64,000 nucleotides of DNA from Siphonobacter sp. SORGH_AS_0500 (GTDB lineage Bacteria > Bacteroidota > Bacteroidia > Cytophagales > Spirosomataceae), in NCBI RefSeq assembly GCF_002838835.1, contig NZ_NHPP01000012.1, positions 62,001 through 126,000 on the forward strand, read 5' to 3'. The position numbers were made by a program, and so were the translations under genes. Within the stretch, counting starts at the first letter, position 1. Each line of letters opens with the position of its first letter. The notes beneath the pieces were generated by a model. It saw only the letters and a program-made list of their open reading frames with translations, was not told the DNA's origin and did not search any database. This document shows positions 15,555 through 24,909 of the stretch, one piece after another.

Positions 15555-18431
15555 CTATTTTTTAGAGGTTAATCGATGGCGGGCCAGAAAAATAAGGAGG
15601 AAAATTCCGCCGAGCAACGTAAAGCCTAAAGCAATGCGGCCTATGTTTGTCCAGTGCGATTGATAGACGACCGATGCGTCGCCAATCAGCACCAGATTGG
15701 CCCAGAAATAAGGATGATCGTAGGACGCTCCGAGTGGGGAAGCAAAAAAATCCAGCTTAGCTTTTTGTAGAGCCTGATCGATGGGTAACCCCTGGTGCAG
15801 ATGAAAATAAAGTCGTTCGGATAAAAAGGCCGAAGATTGATCGTGGGCATTCCAGAGCGTCGTTACTACACTAGGACAGCCGCCGTATAAAAACCCCCGG
15901 GCCAAACTCATCAGTCCTTCTCCGCGATGCAAACGTCCACGACCCGTTTCGCAGGCACTCAGCACTACCATTTGTGTATGGCTGAAGGAAAGGTTGTAAA
16001 GCTCGTCGGTATAAAGTTTATAGTTGTGATTGTTAGGATAGAATGCAATAAACGAACGCTCTGCCTCTTTATCATCCGTTCGGGCATGAGTGGCGAGGTG
16101 AATGACTTCTGCTGTTTTATAATGGTCTAAAAATTCAGCTTTAGTAGCCCCTTTATTCACAAACTGCGTTCCGCCAACGGCCTGAATTTCTTCCAGCGAA
16201 GCAGGTAACGGATTTAGGGATTTGTCCCGCATGGGATTTTTCTGGACGGAAGAATCCGAAAAAGGAGCCATCGCCAGAGCCTGTTTAGTCCCTCTGGTCA
16301 ATCCATTGATCTGTTGAATCTGAGCCATAGAGGCTCCGTAGGCATAACGAATAGAGTAATTTTTCAACAGGTAATCCCGACCACTGGTACTTTGCTCCAG
16401 CACTTCAAAAGGCAAATAGTTTAACTCCTTATCCCGAATGATAATGAGACGATCAATTTTGGACAAGAATGCTTTAATGGGTTGGAAAAGACTATTATAG
16501 GCAAGATTGGCCCATTTGTGGCCCTTATAAGGGTCTAGTCCGGGGTTATCATATAGACATTGCTGAAGATGGGCAATGACGTTTCTTTCATTAGGTCCGA
16601 AAGGAATTTCAACCCATTTAACCTGTTGCGAAGTAATAACGAATGCGTACAAACTACGAGCCGTCATAACGTACGAAAGCAAGGCTGTAGTAGGATCGAG
16701 GAGGTCTTTCTGAAGGGTAGCAATCTGCACGGGTTGACTAGCCCGAAGCTGTTGCAAGGGAATGAATTTTCGAAGTTTTTGTCGGAGCTTATCCAGCTTT
16801 AGCTCTTCTTCGAGCATTTTATACTTAATCGGTTTTTTTTCCTGTTCCGACAGGGGCTGCATTAATTGAACCTTTAATGCCGAAATCGAAGATTTAAGCT
16901 GACTTTCTTCGATCCGCAGCGGTTCCGGAACAAACGTTTTCTTCAAAGCCTGTTCTCTTCTGGCGTCTGAAAGCGTTGAACCTCTGGTGCTTTCAGTAAA
17001 ATGAAACGCCTGCTTTAAGTAATAAGGCTGCTTTGTTTTCTGATATAAGTCAAAGGCTGCCGACAGAGCTTCTTCACTGACGGCAGCGATCTGTTGACCG
17101 AACAAAAGTTTAGTATCGGCTACATCGTAATTCAGACGAATACGCTCGGCCAGTTCTAAGGCTAACTGGTAGGATTGAAAGCTGGGTTTTAAGTAAAGAT
17201 TCTGGTTAGGTAATTGCCGGAGAACAGCAGCTTGGCCAATGAGCGATTCAAGCAAATCAGGCTCTGAAATTATGCCATTATTCAGGTCGGGCAAATCCTG
17301 AAACGACTGCAGTGTCGAGCCTATATATACGGCATTCATCGCATAACGATAGTTATTCAATGCTCCGGTTAAATCATTTTGCTTTTGCAGAAGCTTAGCT
17401 TTATCTCTGTAGATGAGGGATAGATACGTATGGTGTTTTCCCCACCTTCTCAGGCCCAGTTCAAGCGATCTATTATAAGCCGATAGAGCTTTCAAGTTTT
17501 CGTCAATGGCGGCATAATATTGTCCCCAATTCCTCCAGAGCATAGGTTCTGAGTCAAATGCTTCTTTAACGTCTTCCTTCTTGTATAAATTAATAAGGTT
17601 CTGAGCCTTAGTTAAATAGAGTTTTACCTGGGGGAATTTGTTTAACAGAAAATAGATATGGCTAATATTGATTAGGTAAGAAATAGTTGTGACCTTTTCC
17701 TTACTGTTCTTGAGGCTGGGCAATGCAATGGCTAAAGCCTGATCATACTTACCCAGATTGACATAAAGTCCGCTCAAATTATTTTCAAGGTAGGTGTATA
17801 ATGCCTCAAGCTTGTATTGATAGGCTACATGAAGGGCTTTTTGAAAATTGATTTCAGCCTGACTGAAGTCACCAATATTGTTATAATCCATGCCGTGCTG
17901 ATTATAATAAGCAGCCACGTACATGGGGGTCTGATTAACTAAAACCGGCTTTTGTTCCAGAAGTCGATCGGCTAGTGAATAGTAATATTGGGCAGAGTCG
18001 TTTTTGTAAAGTGTTGAATAAAAGTAGCTTAGGTTTGAGAAAGCTTTGAATCGAGTAGAATCTAAGGAAGATTTAGGAATGATTTTTAAGGCTTTCGAGC
18101 AATAATAAATAGCCTCGGAAGAGTTACCATTGGAAAAATTGAGATTACTGGACTCCACTAATAAATTGGCTTCTGAAGAAATATCTTTCGCCTGAGCGGC
18201 TAACGATATAGCCTGATTATATAACGCTACAGCTTTATCATTGTATCCTTTCTGATAAGCATCTTCTGCACCGGCCTGTAAAAGCTGAATTTGTTGCTGA
18301 TAAGACAAAGATTTTTTCTGTGCGGACGCATTCGTTAGAATGAACATCAACACCCCTATAACATAGCTAAGATTGATTCTATTCTTTCCGAATAAAAACA
18401 TATAATTATTCGCAATTTTTTGCTTCAGCAA
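15555..18431 (-). CDS. TPR-CHAT domain protein with C-terminal membrane helix
   Basis: A 958-residue protein: signal peptide, about ten TPR-like helical pairs (residues 45-480, for example AVALYNQAISLAAQAKD), a coiled-coil linker (about 520-600), then a CHAT caspase-like domain. The catalytic dyad is intact: His782 in IHLATHA and Cys827 in LSACETGRG. One membrane helix (LGFTLLGGIFLLIFLA) ends the chain. The frame starts with TTG (18431), but the ATG at 18399-18401 gives a cleaner signal peptide. CHAT proteins are cysteine proteases or inactive relatives used in signalling, separase-like cleavage and defence. Signal plus C-terminal helix suggests a periplasmic, membrane-tethered protein. Upstream on the same strand is a small lipoprotein. 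Confidence 0.85.
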   Translation of the reverse strand: MLKQKIANNYMFLFGKNRINLSYVIGVLMFILTNASAQKKSLSYQQQIQLLQAGAEDAYQKGYNDKAVALYNQAISLAAQAKDISSEANLLVESSNLNFSNGNSSEAIYYCSKALKIIPKSSLDSTRFKAFSNLSYFYSTLYKNDSAQYYYSLADRLLEQKPVLVNQTPMYVAAYYNQHGMDYNNIGDFSQAEINFQKALHVAYQYKLEALYTYLENNLSGLYVNLGKYDQALAIALPSLKNSKEKVTTISYLINISHIYFLLNKFPQVKLYLTKAQNLINLYKKEDVKEAFDSEPMLWRNWGQYYAAIDENLKALSAYNRSLELGLRRWGKHHTYLSLIYRDKAKLLQKQNDLTGALNNYRYAMNAVYIGSTLQSFQDLPDLNNGIISEPDLLESLIGQAAVLRQLPNQNLYLKPSFQSYQLALELAERIRLNYDVADTKLLFGQQIAAVSEEALSAAFDLYQKTKQPYYLKQAFHFTESTRGSTLSDARREQALKKTFVPEPLRIEESQLKSSISALKVQLMQPLSEQEKKPIKYKMLEEELKLDKLRQKLRKFIPLQQLRASQPVQIATLQKDLLDPTTALLSYVMTARSLYAFVITSQQVKWVEIPFGPNERNVIAHLQQCLYDNPGLDPYKGHKWANLAYNSLFQPIKAFLSKIDRLIIIRDKELNYLPFEVLEQSTSGRDYLLKNYSIRYAYGASMAQIQQINGLTRGTKQALAMAPFSDSSVQKNPMRDKSLNPLPASLEEIQAVGGTQFVNKGATKAEFLDHYKTAEVIHLATHARTDDKEAERSFIAFYPNNHNYKLYTDELYNLSFSHTQMVVLSACETGRGRLHRGEGLMSLARGFLYGGCPSVVTTLWNAHDQSSAFLSERLYFHLHQGLPIDQALQKAKLDFFASPLGASYDHPYFWANLVLIGDASVVYQSHWTNIGRIALGFTLLGGIFLLIFLARHRLTSKK

Positions 18432-18616
18432 AATAAAGCAAAATACAAATAAACCCTTAAAAACGCCAAAACCTTCGGAAGCCTGGCGGTGCGTTCCGAA
18501 GGTGATATTTTGGCTAATGCAGTACTGCTTAAATGCGGATGCGTTGGATACAAAGACGCAGTACTATATTTTTAGGGCAGGTGGAAATTCCGTGTGTCCT
18601 TATATTGTTATTCTAC
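18432..18616 (-). repeat. Gap with two inverted repeats between lipoprotein and CHAT genes
   Basis: ACCTTCGGAA (18471-18480) pairs with TTCCGAAGGT (18494-18503), extended by GCCAAAA/TTTTGGC flanks, which may be a terminator or attenuator. AGTACTGC (18521-18528) pairs with GCAGTACT (18558-18565), whose half sites are themselves palindromic and could bind a dimeric regulator. No gene is seen. Confidence 0.5.
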
Positions 18617-18787
18617 CTATCGACGAATGATCGGAGTAGGAGGGAAATCGCTTTCAGAGGCATCTTGCACGACTCCTGACTTGGGCTTTGTAGGAGTGAT
18701 TTCTTCTTCACGCTGGCATGAAGTAAACGAGAAAAGACTAACTGACAGCAACAAGCTGTATACAGAAAGGCGTGCAATTTTTTTCAT
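18617..18787 (-). CDS. Small lipoprotein of 56 residues upstream of the CHAT gene
   Basis: A short ORF from ATG 18785-18787 to TAG 18617-18619. It begins MKKIARLSVYSLLLSVSLF and continues to the lipobox FTSC (Cys24), then a 32-residue acidic and proline-containing mature part (EEEITPTKPKSG ... FPPTPIIRR). The start, signal peptide and lipobox are all well formed, so I take it as real. No function is recognised. It is 186 bases upstream of the CHAT gene on the same strand with hairpins between, so cotranscription is possible but not certain. Confidence 0.65.
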   Translation of the reverse strand: MKKIARLSVYSLLLSVSLFSFTSCQREEEITPTKPKSGVVQDASESDFPPTPIIRR

Positions 18788-19227
18788 TTTATTAAGTTTT
18801 ATGTCCCGAATTCACACCTATATCAATCGGGAAGGCAAAATGTAACCTAGGGAAACGAAATTTTTTTTTACTTATCGTTTAATAATTTTATAAACATCTG
18901 ACTATTAATGATTTGTGATAATAAAAAAAATATAAAATTTTTTCAGAAAAGATTTTTTGATCTTTCTATCCAACCCTGTTTTCTTAAATTGTTAATTGTA
19001 CTTTTCTAAGAAATACTCCTTAAGTAATCTTTTACTTAGGGCTGTTTTTTATCGCTTCTTTGCTCATCCGCTTCCGGCTCAGGATTGTCTAGCTATCAGC
19101 TACTTCGAGACAAATGCATGGCTCTACATCTGATGGTCGCAGAAGCTGAATGTAGAGCTCAGGTTAAAAGCAAAATGCATTGCAAGAACAAGCGGCATCC
19201 GTTACTACGCTATACGTCTCTTCAGAA
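18788..19227. other. 440-base intergenic region, no gene seen
   Basis: The left 200 bases are very AT-rich, fitting a promoter region for the small lipoprotein (minus strand). The right part has balanced composition and one hairpin, GCTCTACAT (19121-19129) with ATGTAGAGC (19150-19158), downstream of the GlgE-like gene. I see no ORF and no recognisable RNA. Confidence 0.5.
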
Positions 19228-21216
19228 CTAATCTTCAATTCGAAAGAGATGCATGGGTAAAATAGTGGGGTCGAGCTCAATGTAATTCCATTCACCCTGC
19301 CATTGCCAGCGGTTATCCGTTAATAAGTCATGAACGGTGAAGGGTTGATCTGCCTGTTTTCCGATTAAGGAGAGCGGAACCTGGATTCCCGCCGATTGCC
19401 GATGGTGCGGGTCCAGATTTACAACGCATAAGATGCGATTCCCATTCGGATGAGTTTTCAGATAAGCTAGTAACGCATCGTTGGTAATGGGAACGAAGCT
19501 TAGATTGTTCGTTCGTTGCAAAGCTGAATTTTCCCGGCGAATACGGTTCAGTAGTCGGATGAAAAGCGTTAGTTTGTTTTCGAGCGTCCAGTCCCAATGT
19601 CTGATTGCATATTTTTCAGAATTTAGGTATTCTTCCCGACCCGGATAGGCTTCGTGAACCATATGTTCAAAACTGGGCCCGAAAATGCCGCAGTTGGAAG
19701 ACAAAGTGGCAGCCAGAAAATAACGAGTCAGGAAAATGGGCTCCAGACCTGTTTGCAAGCTGTATGGGTTAATATCATGCGTATTAGGCCAGAAATTGGG
19801 GCGTAAATAATGCCTGACGTTGGTTTCGGTCAACTCTTTCAGATAATCGGTTAATTCTGATTTATGATTTCTCCAGATGAAATAGGTATAACTCTGATCA
19901 AAGCCCAGTTTTGATAATTCCTGCATTTTGGCCGGACTGGTAAAAGCTTCGGCCAGGTAAATCAGGTCAGGATGGGTTTGTTTCGTTTCTGTAATCAACC
20001 ATTCCCAGAAAGCAAAAGGTTTACCGTGGGGCTGATCGGCCCGAATAATGCGAACGCCCCATTCGGCCCATTGGAAAACCAGGTCGCGAATAGCTTTCCA
20101 TAGATTCTGCCAATCATCGGTTTCAAAATTCAGACAATAGCTGTCTTCGTATTTATGCGGTGGATTTTCGGCAGTTTGAAAAGTACCGTTATCCAAAGCA
20201 ATGAACCAGTCGGGATGTTGCTTAACCCAGGGATGATCGGGCGAGCATTGAATGGCTAAGTCCATAGCAATTTCAATACCCTGCTGCTGGGCTGCTCTGA
20301 TTAAGGCCTTAAAATCAGCCAGCGTGCCTAGTTCAAGGGCAATGCTGTCGTGGCCTCCCTGCTCGTTTCCTACGGCATAAGGAACACCCGGGTCCGTACT
20401 TTGGGCAGGAGCTGTATCATTTTTTCCTCTCCGAAAATGACGACCAATGGGATGAATCGGTGGCAGGTGTAATACGTCAAATCCCATTGAAGCAATTCTA
20501 GGTAATACCTCAATGGTGGTTTGGAAGGTCCCTGATTTTAAAGGGTCGGTAGAAGTGGAGCGGGGAAAAAGTGAATACCAGGTAGAAAAAACGGCTTTTT
20601 CCCGACTTACAGATAAAGGGAAGGGTTGAGCATATGTGCTGACGTGATCGATAAGGGGATAATTCTCAATCCACTGCGTCATTTGCTGACTCAGAGCTTT
20701 GGTAACTGCTTCCTGATGCCGATCGGGATTTTGGAATAATCCAATGGCTTCCTGAATGAGGTAGTGATCTTCGGGGGAAGCCTGAGCTAAAATGCGTTTC
20801 AGGTAATGAATTCCTATTTTCAATTCATCTTCGACGGGCTGAAAATCGCGTGCGTGTCGGGTAATGTTTCGTTGCCAGGTTAGAAAATGATTTACCCAGG
20901 CCTCGAAAGTATACGAATAGAGTCCGATTTGCTGGGGGTAAAACGTGGCTTCGTATCGATCATTTCCCAGCGACTGTAAAGAAACACGCTGCCATTCCGT
21001 TTCGGATTCGTGTCGGAAGAGCAGGTAACCCGAAGGCAGATCAAAACCGTCTACTAATAAATCCACCTGAACAGAAACAGGATCATTTACAATCGCTTTG
21101 ACGGCAAAACGTCCGCCGTCTACTTCAGGACTTACCCGGGTAATTAATACCCGTTGCTGACCTGCCCAATGCTCTAAGGAATGCATAGTAACTAGCCGAA
21201 AATAAAAAGATGGCAC
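19228..21216 (-). CDS. glgE: GlgE-type alpha-1,4-glucan:maltose-1-phosphate maltosyltransferase (GH13_3)
   Basis: A 662-residue GH13 protein. The N-terminal beta domain (ISRVSPEVDGGRF-like start, NDRYEATFYPQQIG) and helical insert match the GlgE family. The GH13 barrel follows, with the nucleophile in RIIRADQPHGKPFAFWEWL and the acid in IYLAEAFTSPAKM, then SYTYFIWRN. GlgE extends alpha-glucans from maltose-1-phosphate. No treS, pep2 or glgB partner is visible, so the pathway is incomplete here. The frame opens with GTG (21214-21216); the ATG at 21184-21186 fits the family start better, so the protein may be 10 residues shorter. Confidence 0.85.
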   Translation of the reverse strand: MPSFYFRLVTMHSLEHWAGQQRVLITRVSPEVDGGRFAVKAIVNDPVSVQVDLLVDGFDLPSGYLLFRHESETEWQRVSLQSLGNDRYEATFYPQQIGLYSYTFEAWVNHFLTWQRNITRHARDFQPVEDELKIGIHYLKRILAQASPEDHYLIQEAIGLFQNPDRHQEAVTKALSQQMTQWIENYPLIDHVSTYAQPFPLSVSREKAVFSTWYSLFPRSTSTDPLKSGTFQTTIEVLPRIASMGFDVLHLPPIHPIGRHFRRGKNDTAPAQSTDPGVPYAVGNEQGGHDSIALELGTLADFKALIRAAQQQGIEIAMDLAIQCSPDHPWVKQHPDWFIALDNGTFQTAENPPHKYEDSYCLNFETDDWQNLWKAIRDLVFQWAEWGVRIIRADQPHGKPFAFWEWLITETKQTHPDLIYLAEAFTSPAKMQELSKLGFDQSYTYFIWRNHKSELTDYLKELTETNVRHYLRPNFWPNTHDINPYSLQTGLEPIFLTRYFLAATLSSNCGIFGPSFEHMVHEAYPGREEYLNSEKYAIRHWDWTLENKLTLFIRLLNRIRRENSALQRTNNLSFVPITNDALLAYLKTHPNGNRILCVVNLDPHHRQSAGIQVPLSLIGKQADQPFTVHDLLTDNRWQWQGEWNYIELDPTILPMHLFRIED

Positions 21217-21279
21217 GGAAATTCTTTTGCAATAAAAGTAGAAGTATTCGTGCCACCTTATTAAGAAGGCTGGTTAATT

Positions 21280-23673
21280 TTAGATTTTTAATCCAACCGT
21301 TAGCTGTACACTACGACCATCTGATGACCAGATGCCCGGTCCGGGGTACATGGTTGGACGTTTGGTAAAGTAACTTTTATTAGTGAGGTTACTAATTCCA
21401 CCCCGAATCGTCAGGCTTCTATTAAGGCGATAGGTAGCATACCAGTCGATCAATCCATACACAGGAACCAGGCCTACGCCACCCGTTGCCGATGGTTTTA
21501 CCGTATTTAAAGGATCGGCATAGGTTTTGGATACGTAGCTGTATTGCAGAGTGGTTGAAAAGCCCTGATGACTCACTTGCAGGCCATTCCGACTGATCCA
21601 TCGAGGAACGGATTCAATACGGTTGCCGCTGATATTAATATTCTCAGCTCCGTTCGAAACGAAACCCTTGATATAACGGCCATCCATGTAGGATGTAGAA
21701 GTAAATACTGAAACGCGGGTGCGGGGACGCTGGATGAACGCGTATTCTGCGTAGGCTTCAATCCCGCGAGTGCGGCTATCTCCAATGTTGGTTTTATAGA
21801 TAAAGGACTTCGCTCCTTCGGTAATAATCTGACTGCCCAGACGGTTCCGATAGAGTAGATCAAAAGCGGTAATATCAAAAGTGAGGCGATCATCGAATTC
21901 TTTTCCACGAATCCCCATCTCAGCATTAGAACCACGAGCGTCGGAAGTATTAGGGTTGGCTCTTTCAAGAATGGAACCGGGAATAATGTCCTTGAAAACC
22001 GCTGGACGATACGCCTGGGCCCAGCCACCATACAGATTCACACTTTTGTTCAGGCGGTACTGACCATTTATACTTAACAGAGGAAAACGATGACTCAATT
22101 TGGGCGGAATGGCTGAAGCATCTGTGTAAGCCAGTCGTCCAGAAAGATTCGTAACCCCAGTTTCTACTCGAATGCCGGGCGTAAGACTGAACTGAGGGGT
22201 TATCTGAAAAAGGTTTTCCGCAAAAAATGCTATGTTCTGCGTTTTGTAGTGCATGTCGCGTCCATAATCACCAGTAATGCTCAGGTCGTAATCAGTGCCC
22301 GTGGTACCTCGGCCTAACTGACGACGATGAAGATCGTTATTAATTAACTGCACGCCGCCAATGAAAGTAGCGGACACACGCTGAATTTGATACCGATGCA
22401 GCATTCGTGTTTCGAAGGTATAACTATGAAACTGATCGCGGTCTACCTGACGATTAGCATATTGACCCGTTACGCGACTGATGGTATCTAGCCGAGTAGC
22501 AAAACCTTCGAAGGTTACACTGTTTCGCTGACCCAATACAGCCGAAGCCGTAGCCTGGAGAGTTGTTCGGGGAGAAATAGTCCAGTCGAGCCGTAAGGAA
22601 GGTAAATAAATATCAGGACTAAAGTAGTTGCGGGAACGAGTGGATTGACGCGGGTCCTGAGCAAACTGAGCATCCGTCAGCGGACCAGGAATGTGATACT
22701 GGTAATACGACCGGCCTAACTCAGCCCGTAGAACGAGGTTAGAACGGAAGGCATAATTCAGACTTACAAACTGTCCTTCAGCAATAGAATTTCCATTTTT
22801 ACGATACCCATCCGAAGTCCGGCGGTGGTAATAGGCGTTGTAACTCAGCTTTCCTACGGTTCCGCTGAGGCGATGGAAGGTGCTTTGTAAACCGAAAGAA
22901 CCAATGCTGTTGATGGTTTCGTAAGCAACTGCCCGGCTTGAATCGGGCCCTTTCAGCACGTAGTTCAACATGCCGCCAAACTGAGCCCCGTATTGCAGGG
23001 AAGCGTTTCCACGTACCAATTCAATCCGTTCGACAGCTTCGAGGGGTAATGAAAAGTGACTGGCTGGATAGCCGTATAAATCCGAATTGGTCAGAACGCC
23101 GTTGGTGCGAATGTTATATTCCCAACCCCGGTGCGGATCAAGACCCCGGGTGGCCAGGTTAATCTGGTTTCCCGAACCATCCATATCATATGCAAAGGCA
23201 CCCGGAATTTTGGCAAAGACCTGGCGGACGTTTTTTTCGGGAATATTGGCATCCACCTGATTTAACGAAATGACCTCCGAGCGTTTGCCTGAAAGCAGAT
23301 ACGTGCCCTGCACATCCGCCATGGGTTTTACAGAACGGTCGGCCCCTTCCCGTATGGATACTTCCTGTAGATTTTCAATGAATTCATTTAGGGTAATGAT
23401 CAGTTTTTGCGAAGGACTTTTCTGAACGGTAATGAGCTGCCGAAAGGTCTGGAAACCAATATGAGAAGCCCGAAAAGTATGCCGCCCGGCGGGTAATTCG
23501 ATTTGGAAATTTCCCGCCGCATCACTTTCCAGCGTTTTTCCGCTGACCCGAATAACCGTACCGGGCAAGCCCTCTCCATTCGTTTGCTGAACCCGTCCCT
23601 GAATAAGGGTTTGAGTGAAAGCAAAGCAGGGGAAAAACCATAGAATGAGGAAAAATGAAGTAAAATTTTTCAA
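21280..23673 (-). CDS. TonB-dependent receptor (FecA-like)
   Basis: A 797-residue outer-membrane receptor: signal peptide (ends FAFTQ), a carboxypeptidase-regulatory-like beta-sandwich at about 24-105 (IQGRVQQTNGEGLPGTVIRV), a plug (VFAKIPGAFAYDMDGSGNQINLATRGLDPHRGW ... VERIELVRGNASLQYGAQFGGMLNY) and a 22-strand barrel ending in a typical C-terminal strand (VQLTVGLKI). The plug and the VFKDIIPG and NIGDSRTRGIEAYAEY stretches resemble Fe(III)-dicitrate type receptors. It is the last gene of a four-gene unit; the real substrate is unknown. Confidence 0.9.
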   Translation of the reverse strand: MKNFTSFFLILWFFPCFAFTQTLIQGRVQQTNGEGLPGTVIRVSGKTLESDAAGNFQIELPAGRHTFRASHIGFQTFRQLITVQKSPSQKLIITLNEFIENLQEVSIREGADRSVKPMADVQGTYLLSGKRSEVISLNQVDANIPEKNVRQVFAKIPGAFAYDMDGSGNQINLATRGLDPHRGWEYNIRTNGVLTNSDLYGYPASHFSLPLEAVERIELVRGNASLQYGAQFGGMLNYVLKGPDSSRAVAYETINSIGSFGLQSTFHRLSGTVGKLSYNAYYHRRTSDGYRKNGNSIAEGQFVSLNYAFRSNLVLRAELGRSYYQYHIPGPLTDAQFAQDPRQSTRSRNYFSPDIYLPSLRLDWTISPRTTLQATASAVLGQRNSVTFEGFATRLDTISRVTGQYANRQVDRDQFHSYTFETRMLHRYQIQRVSATFIGGVQLINNDLHRRQLGRGTTGTDYDLSITGDYGRDMHYKTQNIAFFAENLFQITPQFSLTPGIRVETGVTNLSGRLAYTDASAIPPKLSHRFPLLSINGQYRLNKSVNLYGGWAQAYRPAVFKDIIPGSILERANPNTSDARGSNAEMGIRGKEFDDRLTFDITAFDLLYRNRLGSQIITEGAKSFIYKTNIGDSRTRGIEAYAEYAFIQRPRTRVSVFTSTSYMDGRYIKGFVSNGAENINISGNRIESVPRWISRNGLQVSHQGFSTTLQYSYVSKTYADPLNTVKPSATGGVGLVPVYGLIDWYATYRLNRSLTIRGGISNLTNKSYFTKRPTMYPGPGIWSSDGRSVQLTVGLKI

Positions 23674-23736
23674 GGGTGTTCTGGGGATAAGGTGAAAAAA
23701 CGGCTGAAGATTCTAAATTCTCAGCCGTCAGAAAAG

Positions 23737-24885
23737 TTAATACCTCTCGGTTTTGGGATGAAACGTTCGCCAGCTATGCCAGAATTCCTGAGAAGCCAGC
23801 AGAGGTCGCAATCGTCCCGAAGACGAACGTCCCGCCAGATCATAGGCATGGCCCGTAGTAATAAGTGAATCCTTTTCGAGGTGATAAGTGGTATTCACGT
23901 CGGGTCGCTGATAGGCGAAAAAGCTGGCATTATCTTTAGCCAGCACGAGCAAGACGGGAACGTTACCCACGACATCATTAATCACATGCTGATTTTTCAG
24001 ACGGTTCCAGTCGTAAGCCTTCGAAGCCTGACCTGCGTCAATACCCACTACCCAGGATTTATCGTGCCAGGATTGATGATCGGTTCCTGTTAGCTCATCC
24101 GTCTTCGTGCCTTCTTCGTACTTGAAATCCGTTTCATACTGAGCTGCATACGCAGGATCACCCTGGAAAATCAGACTGTTGGGATGTAGCGTTAACCATT
24201 CGCTCAGGGTTGCCTGCTGGCTTACCACTTCGGGTAAATGCGTTCCGGTTAATGAACCAATCACGGCTTCCCCGTTGGCTTGTCGCCACCAGCTATGCGT
24301 ATGGGTATCTTCAAAAAGAGCATTGTAATGATCCATTCCTACCAGCCGGAACGTTTCAGGCTGACCATCCACGAGCGAACTAAACACACGTCCCGTTCGA
24401 CAAACGGAGCAATAGGTAACCAGGATGGGCGTTCCGGCAACAGTATCCCGAACCTGATGGTGATAGGCGAGAAACGGAATAGGGTAAGCCCGGGCTTCCT
24501 TACCCATCACCACGCCGAGAACTAAATGTTTAGGATCGACGTGATTACCAGAGGCGGGGGCTAACTGAACCATATCCGGCTCATGAAAGAGTTCTGCCGC
24601 GTCCAATTTATAATGAATCAATGAAACGAGTACGGCAGTAATAAGCATAGAAAGGATAGGGATCCATTTTTTACCGTAAGCCGTAAACGTTGGGATAACA
24701 CCGATTAAAATTAATAATGCAGCCCCAACGCGAAAGGACCACTGCCAGCGGTTAAGAAAATAAGCCACTTCCAAGTGTGGCATTTCCTGACTGCCGGGCA
24801 GCGGCATAATGAAATAAATGTGCATTAACTCAAATAATACCAGACCGACTAATCCAGCATAAAATAAAATCTTCATAGTGAGCAA
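23737..24885 (-). CDS. DUF3179 domain-containing membrane protein
   Basis: A 382-residue protein: three to four hydrophobic helices in the first 100 residues, then the DUF3179 domain from about 120 (VLGVVMGKEARAYPIPFLAYHHQVRD, GTPILVTYCSVCRTG, FRLVGMDHYNALFEDTHTHSWW). The YCSVC pair of cysteines is conserved in the family and could bind a metal or haem, or form a disulphide; the family has no known function. An alternative start is the ATG at 24876. It lies between a haloperoxidase-like gene (24-base gap) and a TonB receptor gene (63-base gap) on the same strand. Confidence 0.85.
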   Translation of the reverse strand: MLTMKILFYAGLVGLVLFELMHIYFIMPLPGSQEMPHLEVAYFLNRWQWSFRVGAALLILIGVIPTFTAYGKKWIPILSMLITAVLVSLIHYKLDAAELFHEPDMVQLAPASGNHVDPKHLVLGVVMGKEARAYPIPFLAYHHQVRDTVAGTPILVTYCSVCRTGRVFSSLVDGQPETFRLVGMDHYNALFEDTHTHSWWRQANGEAVIGSLTGTHLPEVVSQQATLSEWLTLHPNSLIFQGDPAYAAQYETDFKYEEGTKTDELTGTDHQSWHDKSWVVGIDAGQASKAYDWNRLKNQHVINDVVGNVPVLLVLAKDNASFFAYQRPDVNTTYHLEKDSLITTGHAYDLAGRSSSGRLRPLLASQEFWHSWRTFHPKTERY

Positions 24886-24909
24886 GGGTAATGAAAAGTA
24901 ATCAGTGAC

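Noticed and set aside
15555-18431. CRISPR-associated TPR-CHAT (type III-E) assignment
   Set aside because: No gRAMP, cas or array nearby, and this protein has a signal peptide and a membrane helix.
21573-22031. 152-codon minus-strand ORF inside the TonB receptor gene
   Set aside because: It is another frame of the receptor gene, which has complete family features.
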